Positions 20,475-32,940 of a DNA stretch of 64,000 nucleotides are shown here, in pieces. The notes beneath the pieces were generated by a model. The model made no database searches and was not told where the DNA came from. It saw only the letters and a program-made list of their open reading frames with translations. The DNA is from Prorocentrum cordatum (lineage: Eukaryota > Sar > Dinophyceae > Prorocentrales > Prorocentraceae): the NCBI GenBank assembly GCA_963575745.1, contig CAUYUJ010011525.1, positions 1-64,000 of the forward strand, given 5' to 3'. The position numbers were made by a program, and so were the translations under genes. Position 1 is the first letter of the stretch. Each line of letters begins with the position of its first letter.

Positions 20475-22086
20475 GGCTAGAACCTGAGCGCGTGCGAAGC
20501 GTGTGCGCGTGGTTCTAGCCGGCGACCGGGTCCCTGGGCCAGGGGGCGGCCCACTCCGCCCCACCCCCCCGGCGTCAAAAGTTTAGTCCCGGGCGCCGAC
20601 GGCCCTTTGAGTTGTCCAGGGGTTATTCTGGACCTCGAAACCTTGTTTCGGCGACCCCACATGACGCTCAGAGGCCGCAAAGACGCTCCCAAGACGGTCC
20701 AAGATGATCGTAAAAGGGCCGAAGAGGCCCCCGAGGCGGACGAAGACCGCCCGAATGGAGCTCCGAGAGGCCTTCCAGGAAGCCTCCGAGAGACCTAAAC
20801 TGTTGAAGAACGATATGTGTTCGTGCAATTTTAGCAGTCTTGCCCAGCTGCTCTTAACAGCGTCGAAGACGGCTAACGTGGCCTTCAATGTTGCTTTTCA
20901 GGCGACCCAGTCAGCCCCCAAGAGGGCCTCAAGGCGGCGCAGAACCACCCCAAGAGGGCCCAAGGGGCCCCCAAGACGAGCCCAAGAAGCTCCGATGACA
21001 GCCCGAAGACGCCCCCAGAAAGTTCCCAGATTGCCCACGGAGGCATCCAAAACGGCATCCGAAGGCGTCGGGCCACGAACGCTCTGAGACAGCCAAGGAG
21101 GCCCCCAGGAGAATTGAGGCCCCAGAAGCGCCCCGGCGGGGCCGCCAATAGACACCAAATAGGCGTCCAATATGCACCGAAGAGCTCCCCCAGAAGATCC
21201 AGAGATGCCCCACAGGAGCCCCACGTAGACGACCCACCATGCTCTTGAGGAAGTCCCCGGAGCTTCCCAGTGGCTCAAAAAAGACTTCAAGACGGCCCAG
21301 GGGAGTCACAACACGGCCCGAGAAATAGCTTGGGTAGCTCAAGAGGCTTTCGCGGCGTCCGCGAAAGGCGCCCCAAAAGGACACCTGTATTTACATATAG
21401 TCGTTTTAAATTTGTCGGGTGTACCCGTGTCGTCGATTCGTCTCTGTTGGATCCGCGGCCTTGCATTTCCCAGGGCAAAGATTCAAGGCAATTGTAGTGA
21501 GTGCAGCTGTGAGCTGGCCACGGGCTACGGCGTGCTAGAACCTAAGCGCGCGCGAAACGCGCGCTACGAACATTGGAGCGACACGACGCGAGAAACTAAC
21601 GAATTTATGCACGCTGTTCAATGCATTCCTCCTGCAACTCCGCTCGAATCGTAGCCCAGTGCGCCCCTGGAGGAGGAGGAGGAGTAGGAGGAGGAGGGGG
21701 AGGAGGAGGGGGAGGGGGAGGAGGAGGAGGAGGAGGAGGAGGAGGAGGAGGAGGAGGAGTGAGGAGGGGACAATGCAAACACGTAGAATCTGGGGAAGCC
21801 TCCAAAGACTGTCAATATTGATGCCGTCGACAACGACGACGACGACGAGAACGACGACGACGGCTACGGCGACGGAGGCGACAGCGGCCATTGTAGTGAC
21901 AACAAGGGCGGCGAGAGCGCATTGAACGGCTCGCACAATGTAGGAGAGAGCAGTACAGCTGGGAATGTGTCAAGGCGTTGCGAACAGCTGTAAACAGCAT
22001 GCGTACATGCACGCAGCAGTGAACTTGCCAAGGGACGATGCTTACTAGAACCTAAGCGCGCGAAACGCGCGCGCCTGTTTCTAGTA
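20475..22086. repeat. Composite duplicated unit, copy 2 (bracketed by hairpins)
   Basis: Hairpins at 20475-20520, 21535-21567 and 22043-22086 enclose segments of about 1.06 and 0.5 kb, matching copy 1 (16996-18610) in order and spacing but clearly diverged in sequence. The first hairpin has perfect 10-bp arms, GGCTAGAACC and GGTTCTAGCC. Confidence 0.8.
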
Positions 22087-22087
22087 T

Positions 22088-22125
<38 letters not shown>

Positions 22126-22215
22126 ATATACATAGAGAGAGAGAAAGAGATCCATTTCGGCATGTAGAATCAACTAATTCTCTATGTGTGTACATATATA
22201 TATACATATATATAT
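22087..22215. repeat. (AT)n and GAGA microsatellites
   Basis: An ATAT run at ~22090-22125, a short GAGA run at 22134-22146 and a second TATA stretch at 22190-22213. Confidence 0.9.
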
Positions 22216-22703
22216 GGTAGGGGCCGTTCATGTGATCTACATTTCTTTTCCTGGCGTTCGGAATGATTAGAGAAAGGGTTTCATTCTATACAACACACAA
22301 AGAATCAACTCATATGTCTTCACACAAATGATTCGAACTGGCATACGTCGCGAGTGCTTGTTCTTCTTGCTTCAGCTCAGCAGCGGTAGTACCGTGTGGA
22401 TTCATATGATGGCGTGCTTCCGTTGCCGATGAGTAGATGCCGTCCGTCCAGTTTGGTTGAGTCTCGATTCGTAAGGCTATCGAACCGCCATGTTTGTACG
22501 CGAGTGGTCGGCGAGTGGCTATCGTTCTCCGTCGCTGCGTCCGAGGTGGAGACAGCCTTGAGGGGACGTGGCCGCCATCGCCGCCATCATGTGGCAGTTC
22601 CTATCCAATCGTGATCGCAATTACCAGAATCACCATCATCACCACCGCCACCGTCGTCGTCATCGCCGTCGTCACGGGCGTTCGGGTTGCCCCGCCAGTG
22701 CAG
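22216..22703. other. No gene recognised
   Basis: Lower GC than the surroundings, with an imperfect CAT/CGT run at 22620-22680 next to the candidate exon. Confidence 0.35.
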
Positions 22704-22841
22704 GTCTCCCTGGCCGAGATCCAGGAGCAGAAGCGGATCACCCTTGGCAGCCCCAACGTTGCGCAGGCGTGGGCGCGGGCCGCCCGACTCCGCCGCGCCG
22801 GCGGGCCTGCACCCTCCGCCGATCCCACCGATCGACTGCGC
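22704..22841 (+). CDS. Candidate orphan exon (46 codons), function unknown
   Basis: The frame reads VSLAEIQEQKRITLGSPNVA, then an Ala/Arg-rich helix and a Pro/Ser/Asp-rich tail. It is preceded by GTGCAG with G as the next base (the AG|G form common at dinoflagellate 3' splice sites) and followed by GTAAGA, a good 5' splice site. The length is exactly 138 bp, so both boundaries have phase 0. Codon use and amino-acid mix look natural, unlike the repeats around it. No partner exon was found, and the family is not recognised. It could be a gene fragment carried with a duplication. Confidence 0.33.
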
Positions 22842-23530
22842 GTAAGAGTGGCCCTTCGCCGGAGTTACCTCTGGTGCGGGCCCACCAGGGTCCCCCGATG
22901 GCCGACTGCGATGATGGGGTAGCCTGAAGTCGGGCTTGCCCCTCTACAGGAGGAGTATTCAAACATAGTTTTTTGTTGACAAAAAATGGCTTGACGAAGG
23001 ACCCAACCATATGCAGGTGTGAGTACCGCAATTGTGATTCACTTTTTCGGTGGTGATCCCAATGAGGCAACGAATCGTGCTAGGTGCGTGCCGAAATGAG
23101 TGGCGTGGTACAACGCGAACGAAAACGATTGATCTGAGTACGTAGGGAGACTGAGCGCGGGTGAATATGAGCGCGAGTGCGTCTGACTGTGATTGAATCT
23201 GCGTGCGAGCGAGTCTACGTGCATGAATGCAAGTATGACAAAGCATGGTGTACTTGCATATAAATGTCAGTAGTTTGAGAACGACTGCTTCTGAGTACTC
23301 GTGACGCTGGGCGTGGCCGCCGCAAGGAGTTTCCCCGGGACTCCCCGACGGCATCGCCGCGACGCCAATGTCGGCGCGCCCCCCCGCGATGATCGCGCCC
23401 GCTTCCTCCCCTTGTTTTACGCCCTCTTTGCACGCGCACTCAAAAGTCCAAGGCTGCGGGCGCAGCGCAGCGCGGAGTCCCCGCGACGCGCGCAGGTCGC
23501 CCCGGATGGGTCCCAGCGACGCGCGCGGGT
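22842..23530. other. No gene recognised
   Basis: Contains imperfect GAGCGCGAGTGCGTCTG-type repeats (23150-23230). No convincing frame. Confidence 0.35.
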
Positions 23531-25265
23531 CGTCCGCTGCACGAGACGTGTGAGGGGTGTGCCGACATGAATGGTGGGGACGCATGCGGACTGTGCCACG
23601 GGGACTTTCGGCGGAGCTCCTACGGATCCACGAAACGTGTGAGGGGTGGGCCGAAATGAATGGCGGGGACGCGTGCGAACTGTGCCATTGGGACCTTCGG
23701 CGGAGCTCCTACGGGGCCACGAAACGTGTGACGGGTGTGCCGGAATGAATGGCGGGGGCGCATGCGAATTGTGCCACTAAGACCTTCGGCGGAGCCCCTA
23801 TGGGGCCGCGAAACGTGTGAGGGGTGTGCCGACATGAATGGCGGGGACGCATGCGAACTGTGCCTGTGGGACGTTCGGCGGAGCTTCTATGAGGCCACGA
23901 AACGTGTGAATGGTGTGCCGAAATGAGTGGCGGGGACGCATGCGAACCGCGCCACTGGGACCTTCGGCGGAGCTCCATATGGAGCCACGAAACGCGCGAA
24001 GGGTGTACCGAAATGGGCTGCGGGAGCGCATGCAAACTATCCCACTGGGACCTTCGGCGGAGCCCCTATGGAGCCACGAAACGTGTGAGGGTTTTGCCGA
24101 AATGAGTGGCGGGGACGCATGCGAACCGTGCCACTGGGACCTTCGGCGGAGCTCCATATGGAGCCACGAAACGCGCGAGGGGTGTGCCGAAATGGGCTGC
24201 GGGAACGCATGCAAACTGTCCCACTGGGACCTTCGGCGGAGCCCCATATGGGGCCACGAAACGTGTGAGGGTTTTGCCGAAATGAGTGGCGGGGACGCGT
24301 GCGAACTGTACCACTGGGACCTTCGGCGGAGCCCCATATGGGGCCACGAAACGTGTGAGGGGTGGACCGAAATGAGCGGCGGGGGCGCATGCGAATTGTT
24401 CCAGTGGGACCTTCGGTGGGGCTCCGATGGGGCCACGAAACGTGTGAAGGGGTGCCGAAATGAGTGGCGGGGACGCATGCGAACTGTGCCACTGAGACCT
24501 TCGGCGGAGCCCCATATGGGGCCACGAAACGTGTGAGGGGTGTGCCGAAATAAATGGCGGGGACGCATGCGAACTATGCCTCTGGGACCTTCGGCGGGGC
24601 TCCTATTGGGCCACGAAGCGTGTGAGGGGTGTGCCGGAATGAAATGAATGGCGGGGACGCATGCGAACTGTGCCACTGGGACCTTCGGCGGAACCCCTAT
24701 GGGGCCACGAAACGTGTGAGGGGTGTGCCGAAATCAGGAGCTTCTATGGGGCCACGAAACGTGTGAGGGGTGGGCCGAAATGAATGGCGGGGACGCGTGC
24801 GAAATGTGCCACTGGGACCTTCGGCGGAGCTCCTGCGGATCCACGAAACGTGTGAGGGGTGGGCCGAAATGAGTGGCGGGGACGCATGCGAATTGTGCCA
24901 CTGTGACCTTCGGCGGAGCCCCTATGGGGCCACGAAACGTGTGAGGGGTGTGCCGAAATGAGTGGCGGGGACGCATGCGAACTGTGCCACTGGGACCTTC
25001 GGCGGAGCTCCTATCGGGCCACGAAACGTTTGAGGGATGTGCCGGAATGAATGGCGGGGGCGCATGCGAAATGTGCCATTGAGACCTTCGGCGGAGCCCC
25101 TATGGGGCCACGCAACGTGTGAGGGGAGTGCCGGAATGAGTGGCGGGGACGCATGCGAACTGTGCCATTGGGACCTTCGGCGGAGCTTCTATGAGGCCAC
25201 GAAACGTGTGAAGGGTGTGCCGAACGACGCGTGCGAACTGTGCCACTGGGACCTTCGGCGGAGCT
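23530..25265 (-). repeat. ~90-bp tandem array, orientation B, ~20 copies
   Basis: ACGAAACGTGTGAGGGGTGT recurs at about 89-bp steps, for example 23630, 23719, 23808, 24075, 24254, 24522, 24931 and 25198. Each unit also carries CCGAAATGAGTGGCGGGGAC, GCATGCGAACTGTGCC and GGACCTTCGGCGGAGC. These are largely reverse complements of the 19.5-20.5 kb units. Plus-strand frames give a ~30-residue NEWRGRM..PLGPSAE repeat, which is a by-product. Confidence 0.92.
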
Positions 25266-25267
25266 CC

Positions 25268-25293
25268 TATGGGGACGATGATGATGATGATGC

Positions 25294-25358
<65 letters not shown>

Positions 25359-25415
25359 CTGACGAGAGGAGGGGAGGAGGGAGGAGGAGGAGGAGGAGGA
25401 GGAGGAGGAGGAGAC
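25268..25415. repeat. (GAT)n and (GGA)n microsatellites
   Basis: A near-pure GAT run of about 95 bp follows directly after the 90-bp array, then a short GGA run. Confidence 0.93.
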
Positions 25416-28195
25416 GCGGGGACCGTCTCTTCAAAACGAGGACCCAACAACACAGGTTGGCTGGGGAAAAAATCGGGGGACCATGTTTTGAATATGTTTG
25501 AGCATTTTTGGTGCATGTTTTGATTATTTGTTCGTCCAAAATTCCCTTGTAGGGTGGCACGCCCGACCTGAGGGTAGCCGCTGCGTGCGCAGTTGGGATT
25601 GCCCCCCCTCCCCCGCGCCCCAAAGGTTACCCATGCCCAGGGGCACTCTTTCGCACAGTCGAACTGAGGGGCCACCGACGCGGCCAGGTCTAACGAGCAA
25701 GTCGGCCCCGAAGGCACCGAGGGCTCTCTTGCGTGGCTCCGCGGCTCCACCGTGGGCACCCTTGCGGGCGGGGCCGTTCTTCCGCCGCTTCCCGCAGAGG
25801 GGCCACCGATGCAGTCGTGTCTGGCTGCGCTCAGGGAGCGTCGCTTCGCGTATCGCGCCACGGGTTCTAGACCACTGCGCTTTGGCGCGACTTGCTAAAC
25901 ACGTTTCGGTCTTCAAGCGCCAACTCCCGAGCTCTTCTCAGCCCCCGCCACGCGGAGCGGAACGACACGCTATCCACACGGAGGGCATTGCGCATCGCCG
26001 GGGCCACCGCCGCGGCAAACACAAGTCCCTGACCGTGGCAGGGTCGACCCTGCAGTAGCAGGGGCACGGCAGCTTCGCGCGGCGCCGGCGTGGCGGCGAC
26101 CCCAGCGCGGGCGTTCGAGGCTGAACGCCGCCAGCTGCCTAGGATCGGCCGATGTCCGACGATCTGCGCTGTCAGAAAAACATCGGGCGAAGAGAACTAT
26201 GCACATGCACCGGTCCTGGCCAGGCCCATCCTTGGCCCCAGGATCGGTGCATATGCCTTCCTGGCCAAGGCGGCAGGTACTACACGGAAGTTTCATATCC
26301 CCCGGTGGCCCAGGAGGCCCATTGAAGCCTTGGGACACCTCAGGGAGCTCACGCTCGACGATAAGCGTGCCCCCAGACTTCGTAGAGCAAGGCTCCATAT
26401 CACAGTTGTCTATTGCATCCTGTTTGATACTACGGTTGGGAACTTCTGGGTAGCGTGTCGCTCCGCAAGTTTGGGCCTACCCACGCTGCGGCGCGACACC
26501 GTGCCCCCTTCGCAGTCCTCGAGCGTCAACGCCCCGAGCGTTTCCGAGCACCCCGCCCCGCGGAGCGGAGCGACACACCATCCGCTCGCAAGGCATAGCG
26601 TGTCACCGGGGCCGCCGCGGTGACACGCTAAGCGAATGTTCCCGAGTGTATTCCTTCTCTCGTTGACGACTGTCCAGCCGGACAGGTCAGCGCGGGCGAC
26701 TGTCTTGGACGGGGGCATGGGTAGGTGGGGTACTCAGCCTGTGACTGGACCAGCGCTGGTGGTTGTCCGCGCTGCGTCTCACCCAGGCCCCATCCCCCCT
26801 CCCGCCTCCTCTGCCGCGCTCCCTCGGGGGGAGAGGTGGGGGAGGAGGGGACCAGGACCACGAGGAGGAGAACGTAATTTGGAGGAGGAGGAGGAGGGGG
26901 AGGAGACAAGCACGTCGCTTGGTTGCACTCGAGCAGGGGCCAGTGCAAGCTGCACCTCCGTGGCAGCAACCACAGGAGATGGATGTTGGCCATGCAGGCC
27001 GGCCTGGGATGAAGATGCACCCTTTTTTCAAAGCGTCCAAGAACGCTCTCGAATGGCCGCGGCGCCCGATACATCACCCAGGTCCGCCAGCTCTCAGAGG
27101 TCTCAAGATGATTGAATCCCGGTGCCGTGTTCTGTCTGGCTTCGTTGTGTTGGGTGTTCTTGCCCTTCCAACCAGGGGAGCGGGACAAAGAAAAAACCGA
27201 CCAGGCAGGCCCCAGCCAAGCCCTTGCTGGAGCAGGCCTGATTGTGTATGATCCCTCCTCTCCCTTCTCCCTCCCTTCCCTCGTCATCGTCGTCCTGATC
27301 CTCGTCCTTAAAGCCTCGCCGTCATCACCATAATCATCGTCAGGATCATCATCCTCCCCATCATCATAACCATCATCATTTCTGGCCCCTTGCTATCCTC
27401 CCTCCACCTCCTCATCTCTCTCCTCCCTCTATCTCTCCCTCTCTCTCTCTCTCTCTTTCTCTCCCTCTCTCTCTCTCTCTTTCTCCCTCCCTTCCTCCCT
27501 CCCTCCTCGTCATCCCACCCACCCTCCCTCCCTCCCTCTCCGTCTTCACCTCATGCTTCCTCCTCCCCCACCAGTCTTACCCTCACTGGCGCTCTCGCCG
27601 TCCTCCTTTCCGCCCTCGGCCTTCATCTCCCCGTTCGCAGTGTTCATTGCTTTGCTGCACTGGCGGTCAGTCCGGCCTTCCTGAAAACTCCCCAGACCCG
27701 GTTGGACGACGCGGGTAATTGGACCATGATCTACGACGAGGGCTTCGAGGCACCTGCTCGGGGAGGAGGAAGCGGAGGCGGGGGAGAGGGGGGGAGTAGA
27801 AGGAGGCGGAGGAAGAGAGGAGGAGGAGGAGAGGGAAGTGGATGAGGGTGAGGGAGGAGGAGTGGTTCGGGCAGAGCTGGTACCAGGATAATTCGACCCA
27901 GAGCCTTCTGGAACGCTCTCAGAACGTGTTGGAGCTCTCTGGAAAGGCCGCGGCGCGCAATACATCCTCCAGAGCTCTGGATCTCAGAGGTCCTTGATTC
28001 GCCCTGGTCCGACGTCGTCTTGGTCCTGGCCTCGTTTTCAGTGGGAGGCGGGGAAGGAGAAGGAGAAGGAAGAGGAGGAGGAGGAAAAGGACCATTACTC
28101 ACTGCGTGGAGCTCCCCATATGTACATCTCATGTTTTTATGTAATGCCATAGTGAGCGTCTGTTCATGCGTTTGACTATAATAACGAACGGTCCC
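25416..28195. other. Gene-free stretch with dispersed repeats
   Basis: No supported gene. Two related segments occur at 25860-26000 and 26430-26620 (GGAGCGGAGCGACAC core). 26980-27160 and 27880-28040 are another related pair (AGAACGCTCTC then GGCCGCGGCGC). 26185-26350 includes a TATCCCCCGGTGGCCC piece related to 55580 and 62310. 27370-27560 is a CT/CCCT microsatellite; GGA-rich DNA lies near 26820-26910 and 27760-27860. Confidence 0.5.
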
Positions 28196-29870
28196 GTGTC
28201 CTACCCCCTGGCGGCTCTCCTATTGGGGTGCTGAAACCAGCGCCGCGCCTGAGACATTCTCGAAACCTGCTTTGAAAGCAAAGGATGGTGGGCATGAAAA
28301 CAAGCAAACCGCCTGAGACATCCCCGCGAACTGGCCGCGAACGGACCCGTGAAAACACCTCCTGGCGGCTCCTTTTAGGTGTGCTGAAACCAGCGCCCCG
28401 CCTGCGACATCCTCAAAATCTGCTTTGAAAGCCAAGGACGTTGGTCATGAAAACCAGCAAACCGCCTGAGACATCCCCGCAAACTGGCCGCGAATGGGCC
28501 CGTGAAAACACCCTTGGCAGCCCCCCTTGGGGGTGCTGAAACCAGCGCCGCGCCTGAGACATCCTCAAAATCTGATTTGAAAGCAAAGGATGGTGGGCAT
28601 GAAAACGAGCAAACCGCTTGAGACATCCCCACACATTGGCCGCGAACGGGCCTGTGAACACACCCCTGGCGGCTCCCCTTAGGGGTGCTGAAACCAGCGC
28701 CCCGCCTGAGACATCCTCAAAACCTGCTTTGAAAGCCAAGGATGTTGGGCATGAAAACGAGCAAACCGCCTGAGGCATCCCCACAAACTGGCCGCGAACG
28801 GGCCCGTGAGAACACCCTTGGCGGCTCCCCTAAAGGATGCTGAAACCAGCGCCGCGCCTGAGACACCCTCAAAATCTGCTTTGAAAGCCAAGGATGTTGG
28901 GCATGAAAACGAGCAAACCGCTTGAGACATCCCCACAAATTGGCTGCTGACGGGCCCGTGAAAACACCCCTGGCGGCTCCCCTTAGGGGTGCTGAAACCA
29001 GCGCCCCCAAAAACTGTTCTGAAAGCCAAGGATGCTGTGCATGACAACGAGCAAACCGCCCGAGACAGTTCCACAAATTGGCCGCGAGCGGGGCCCGTGG
29101 CAGCATCTCTGGCGGCTCCCTTTAGGGGTGCTGAAACCAGCACCCCACCTAAGACATCCTCAAAACCTGCTTTGAAAGCCAAGGATGTCGGCATGAAAAC
29201 GAGCAAACCGCCTGAGGCATCCCCACAAACTGGCCGCGAAAGGGCCCGTGAAAGCACCCTTGGCGGCTCCTCTTAGGGATGTTGAAACCAGCGCCCCGCT
29301 TGAGACATCCTCGAAACCTGCTTTGAAAACAAGGGATGGTGGGCATGAAAACAAGCAAACCGCCTGAGACATCCCTCACAAACTGGCCGCGAACGGGCCC
29401 GTGAAAACACCCCCTGGCGGCTCCCCTTAGGGGTGCTGAAACCAGCGCCCCGCCTGGGACATCCTCAAACTATGCTTTGAAAGCCAAGGACATGAAAACG
29501 AGCAAACCGCATGAGACATCCCCACAAACTGGCCGCGAATGGGCCCGTGAAAACACACCTGGCGGCCCCCCTTAGGGGTGCTGAAACCAGCGTCCCGTCG
29601 GAGACATCCTCAAAACCTGCTTTGAAAGCCAAGGATGTTGGGCATGAAAACAAGCAAACCGCCTGAGGCATCCCCACAAACTGGCCGCGAATGGGCCCGT
29701 GAAAACACCCTTGGCGGCTCCCCTAAAGGATGCTGAAATCAGCGCCGCGCCTGAGACACCCTCAAAATCTGCTTTGAAAGCCAAGGATGTTGGGCATGAA
29801 AACAAGCAAACCGCCTGAGACATCCCCACAAACTGGCCGCGAACGGGCCCGTGAAAACACCCTTGGCAGC
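28195..29870. repeat. ~152-bp tandem array, 11 copies (left part)
   Basis: GCTGAAACCAGCGCC recurs at about 28231, 28384, 28536, 28688, 28840, 28992, 29131, 29282, 29436, 29581 and 29732. Each unit ends near GAACGGGCCCGTGAAAACAC, then CCTTGGCGGC. The array is cut at 29870 by an insertion and resumes at 32029 in register. Confidence 0.93.
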
Positions 29871-30115
29871 GGTTGTCCACTTTTTCCCGGCAAACTGGGC
29901 TTTTTCCCGGCAAACTGGACTTTTCCCCGGCGCTCCGCCGGGAAAGAGTCCAGTTTGCTTAGTTTCTGTATGGAAGCTTGAAGCATGGATTTCCGAAAAT
30001 CCCACTATCACCTTAAGGGTCTCCAACTCCCGCTGCGCAGATCCTAGCCGGGAAAGAGTCCAGTGGTTGACTTGTGTCGTGCGGCCTTCGCCGTAGCACT
30101 ACTCCTCGCAGTGTT

Positions 30116-30384
<269 letters not shown>

Positions 30385-30904
30385 GTACTACTAGGAGTGA
30401 TTGTATTAAGGATAGTGAGATTACGAATAGTAGTTGTAGTAGTGGAAAGATTAGTGGTAGTAAAAGCAGAAGTATTCGTAAGCGATGTCAAAAACCGTCC
30501 AGGTAGACGTACTACTGGTTATCCGCCACCGTGCCTCTGGGCACGGAGTGGGCGTTTCCTGAGGTCCTCTGCCTCGTCCCCTGAGCCTGAGTCCTCGCTC
30601 CTGAGGAATCATTAAGGGCACCAGAGCCCAAATTGCAAAATCTCCCGGGCCTTGTCGCGGTTCCCTTGGGCCTTGTCGCAGCTGCCTTGGGCCTTGTCGC
30701 AGCTGGCCGCGTGACTTTTTCGGGCCCACGAAGGCCCCAAGACGTGCCAAGAGGGCCCCAAGAGGCATCCAAGTCGGCAGCAGTAGTCGCACAGTATCGG
30801 ATGCAGTATCGGGAGCAGCAGTCGCACATCCAATCATAGCAGTCTGAGGTGTACATACATGGACAGCATTGGTAGTACCACTAATAACATCAATACTAGT
30901 GGCC

Positions 30905-31110
30905 TCCAAGACGTCCTCAGCACGGCCCAAAAGGCCTCATCGGCGACCCAGGACGGCCCCAAGAGTGCCCCAAGCTGGCCCAAGGCGGCCCCAAGAGAGC
31001 CTCAAGCGGGCCCAAAAGGGCGTCCGGAAGGACCCAAGACGGCCTCAAAGGCTCCTCGATGGCTCAAGACGGCACCACGAGACCCTCCAGACGGCCAAGA
31101 AGGCCCGAAG
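30905..31110 (+). repeat. 10/11-bp quasi-repeat block inside the insertion
   Basis: CCCAAGA..GGCC units as elsewhere. A shorter stretch lies at 30720-30775. Confidence 0.65.
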
Positions 31111-31154
31111 GCAGCCACAGAAAACCGCAAGGGCGGCCTTCCTCATCCCCATCG

Positions 31155-31480
<326 letters not shown>

Positions 31481-32028
31481 GTCTTCCTCATCCCCAGCGG
31501 CCCTTCGTCCGCCCATATCCTCATACTCATCCAACTGCTCGTCTTCCTTATCCTCACCCTTCTCATCATCAGCATCATCGTCATCATCTGCCTTATTCTC
31601 CTGATCCTCCTCCTCGTCCTGCTCCTCCTCATCCCCCCCCTCGTCTCCTCAGGGGGCGGCGCGCGCGCGCGAGAGAGCACGTCGGCGGCGACGACCGACG
31701 ACCGAAGAAGACGAGTGCGAGGACCTGACGACCGACTACGACGAATGACGACGACGAACGACACCCTCCATCATCCACCTTCCCAATCCTCCCTCGTCCT
31801 CCCCCTCACTGATCATGGATCCGACTCCTGCTCCCACTGTCCTCCTGAAACGGAAAACGGATGTCCGAAACTCCTTATCCACTCCTTCAAAAGCTGCGCT
31901 CCCTATCCACTGTCCCACTGTGCTCCCTATCCACTCCTTCAAAAGCTTTCAATGTTTCTGAAACGGATCGCCGGGAAACAGTCCAGTTTGCCGGGAAAAA
32001 GTCGAGTTTGCCGGGAAAAAGAGTTTTT

Positions 32029-32640
32029 CCCTTGGCAGCCCCCCTTGGGGGTGCTGAAACCAGCGCTCCCGAAAACCTGCTCTGAAAGGCAAGGACGTTC
32101 GGATGAAAACAAGCAAACCGCCCGAGACATTTCCACAAACTGGCCGCGAACGGGCCCGTGAAACCATCCTTGGCGGCTCCCCTTAGGGGGGCTGAAACCA
32201 GCGCCCCGCTTGAGACATCCTCGAAACCTGCTCTGAAAGCAAAGGCTGGTGGGCATGAAAACAAGCAAACCGCCTGAGACATCCCCACAAACTGGCCGCG
32301 AACGTGCCCGTGAAAACACCCTTGGCGGCTCCCATCAGGGGTGCTGAAACCAGCGCCCCGCCTGAGACATCCTCAAAATCTGATCTGAAAGCCAAGGATG
32401 TTGGGCATGAAAGCGAGCAAACCGCCTGAGACATCCCCGCAAACTGGCCGCGAACGGGCCCGTGAAAACACACCTGGCGGCCCCCCTTAGGGGTGCTGAA
32501 ACCAGCGCCCTGTCTGAGACATTCTCACAATCTGCTTTGAAAGCCAAGGATGTTGGGCATGAAAACGAGCAAACCGCTTGAGACATCCCCACAAATTGGC
32601 TGCTGACGGGCCCGTGAAAACACCCCTGGCGGCTCCCCTT
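32029..32640. repeat. ~152-bp tandem array, right part (4 copies)
   Basis: GCTGAAACCAGCGC recurs at about 32056, 32190, 32341 and 32494. This continues the 28.2-29.9 kb array after the insertion. Confidence 0.92.
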
Positions 32641-32940
32641 GCGAGTCTGAGTATGACTAGCTCTGAGCATGAGTAGATATCAGTCCGTGCGTTGAGCAAC
32701 TCAGACTATGAGAAGGTCTGAGTACGTGTAGGTCTGAGTATGAGTAAGTCTGTGTATGAGCAGGTCTGGGAACGAGTCTGGGTATGAGTAAGTCTGGGTA
32801 TGAAGGATTCCCAGCATGAGTAAGTCTGAGAATGAGTAGGCCTGCATGTTGTGTGTTAAGTACGTCAAACCATGAGAAGGTATGAGTATGAGTAGGTCCG
32901 AGTAGGAGTAAGTCTGTGTATGAGTAGGTGTGTTCTCTCT
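32641..32940. repeat. GAGTATGAGTAGGTCTG-type minisatellite
   Basis: Irregular units of 12-18 bp with GTCTG and GAGTATGAGTA. Confidence 0.8.

Noticed and set aside
13346-25265. Regular tandem arrays considered as CRISPR
   Set aside because: Units are contiguous ~90-101-bp repeats without short unique spacers, and there are no cas genes.
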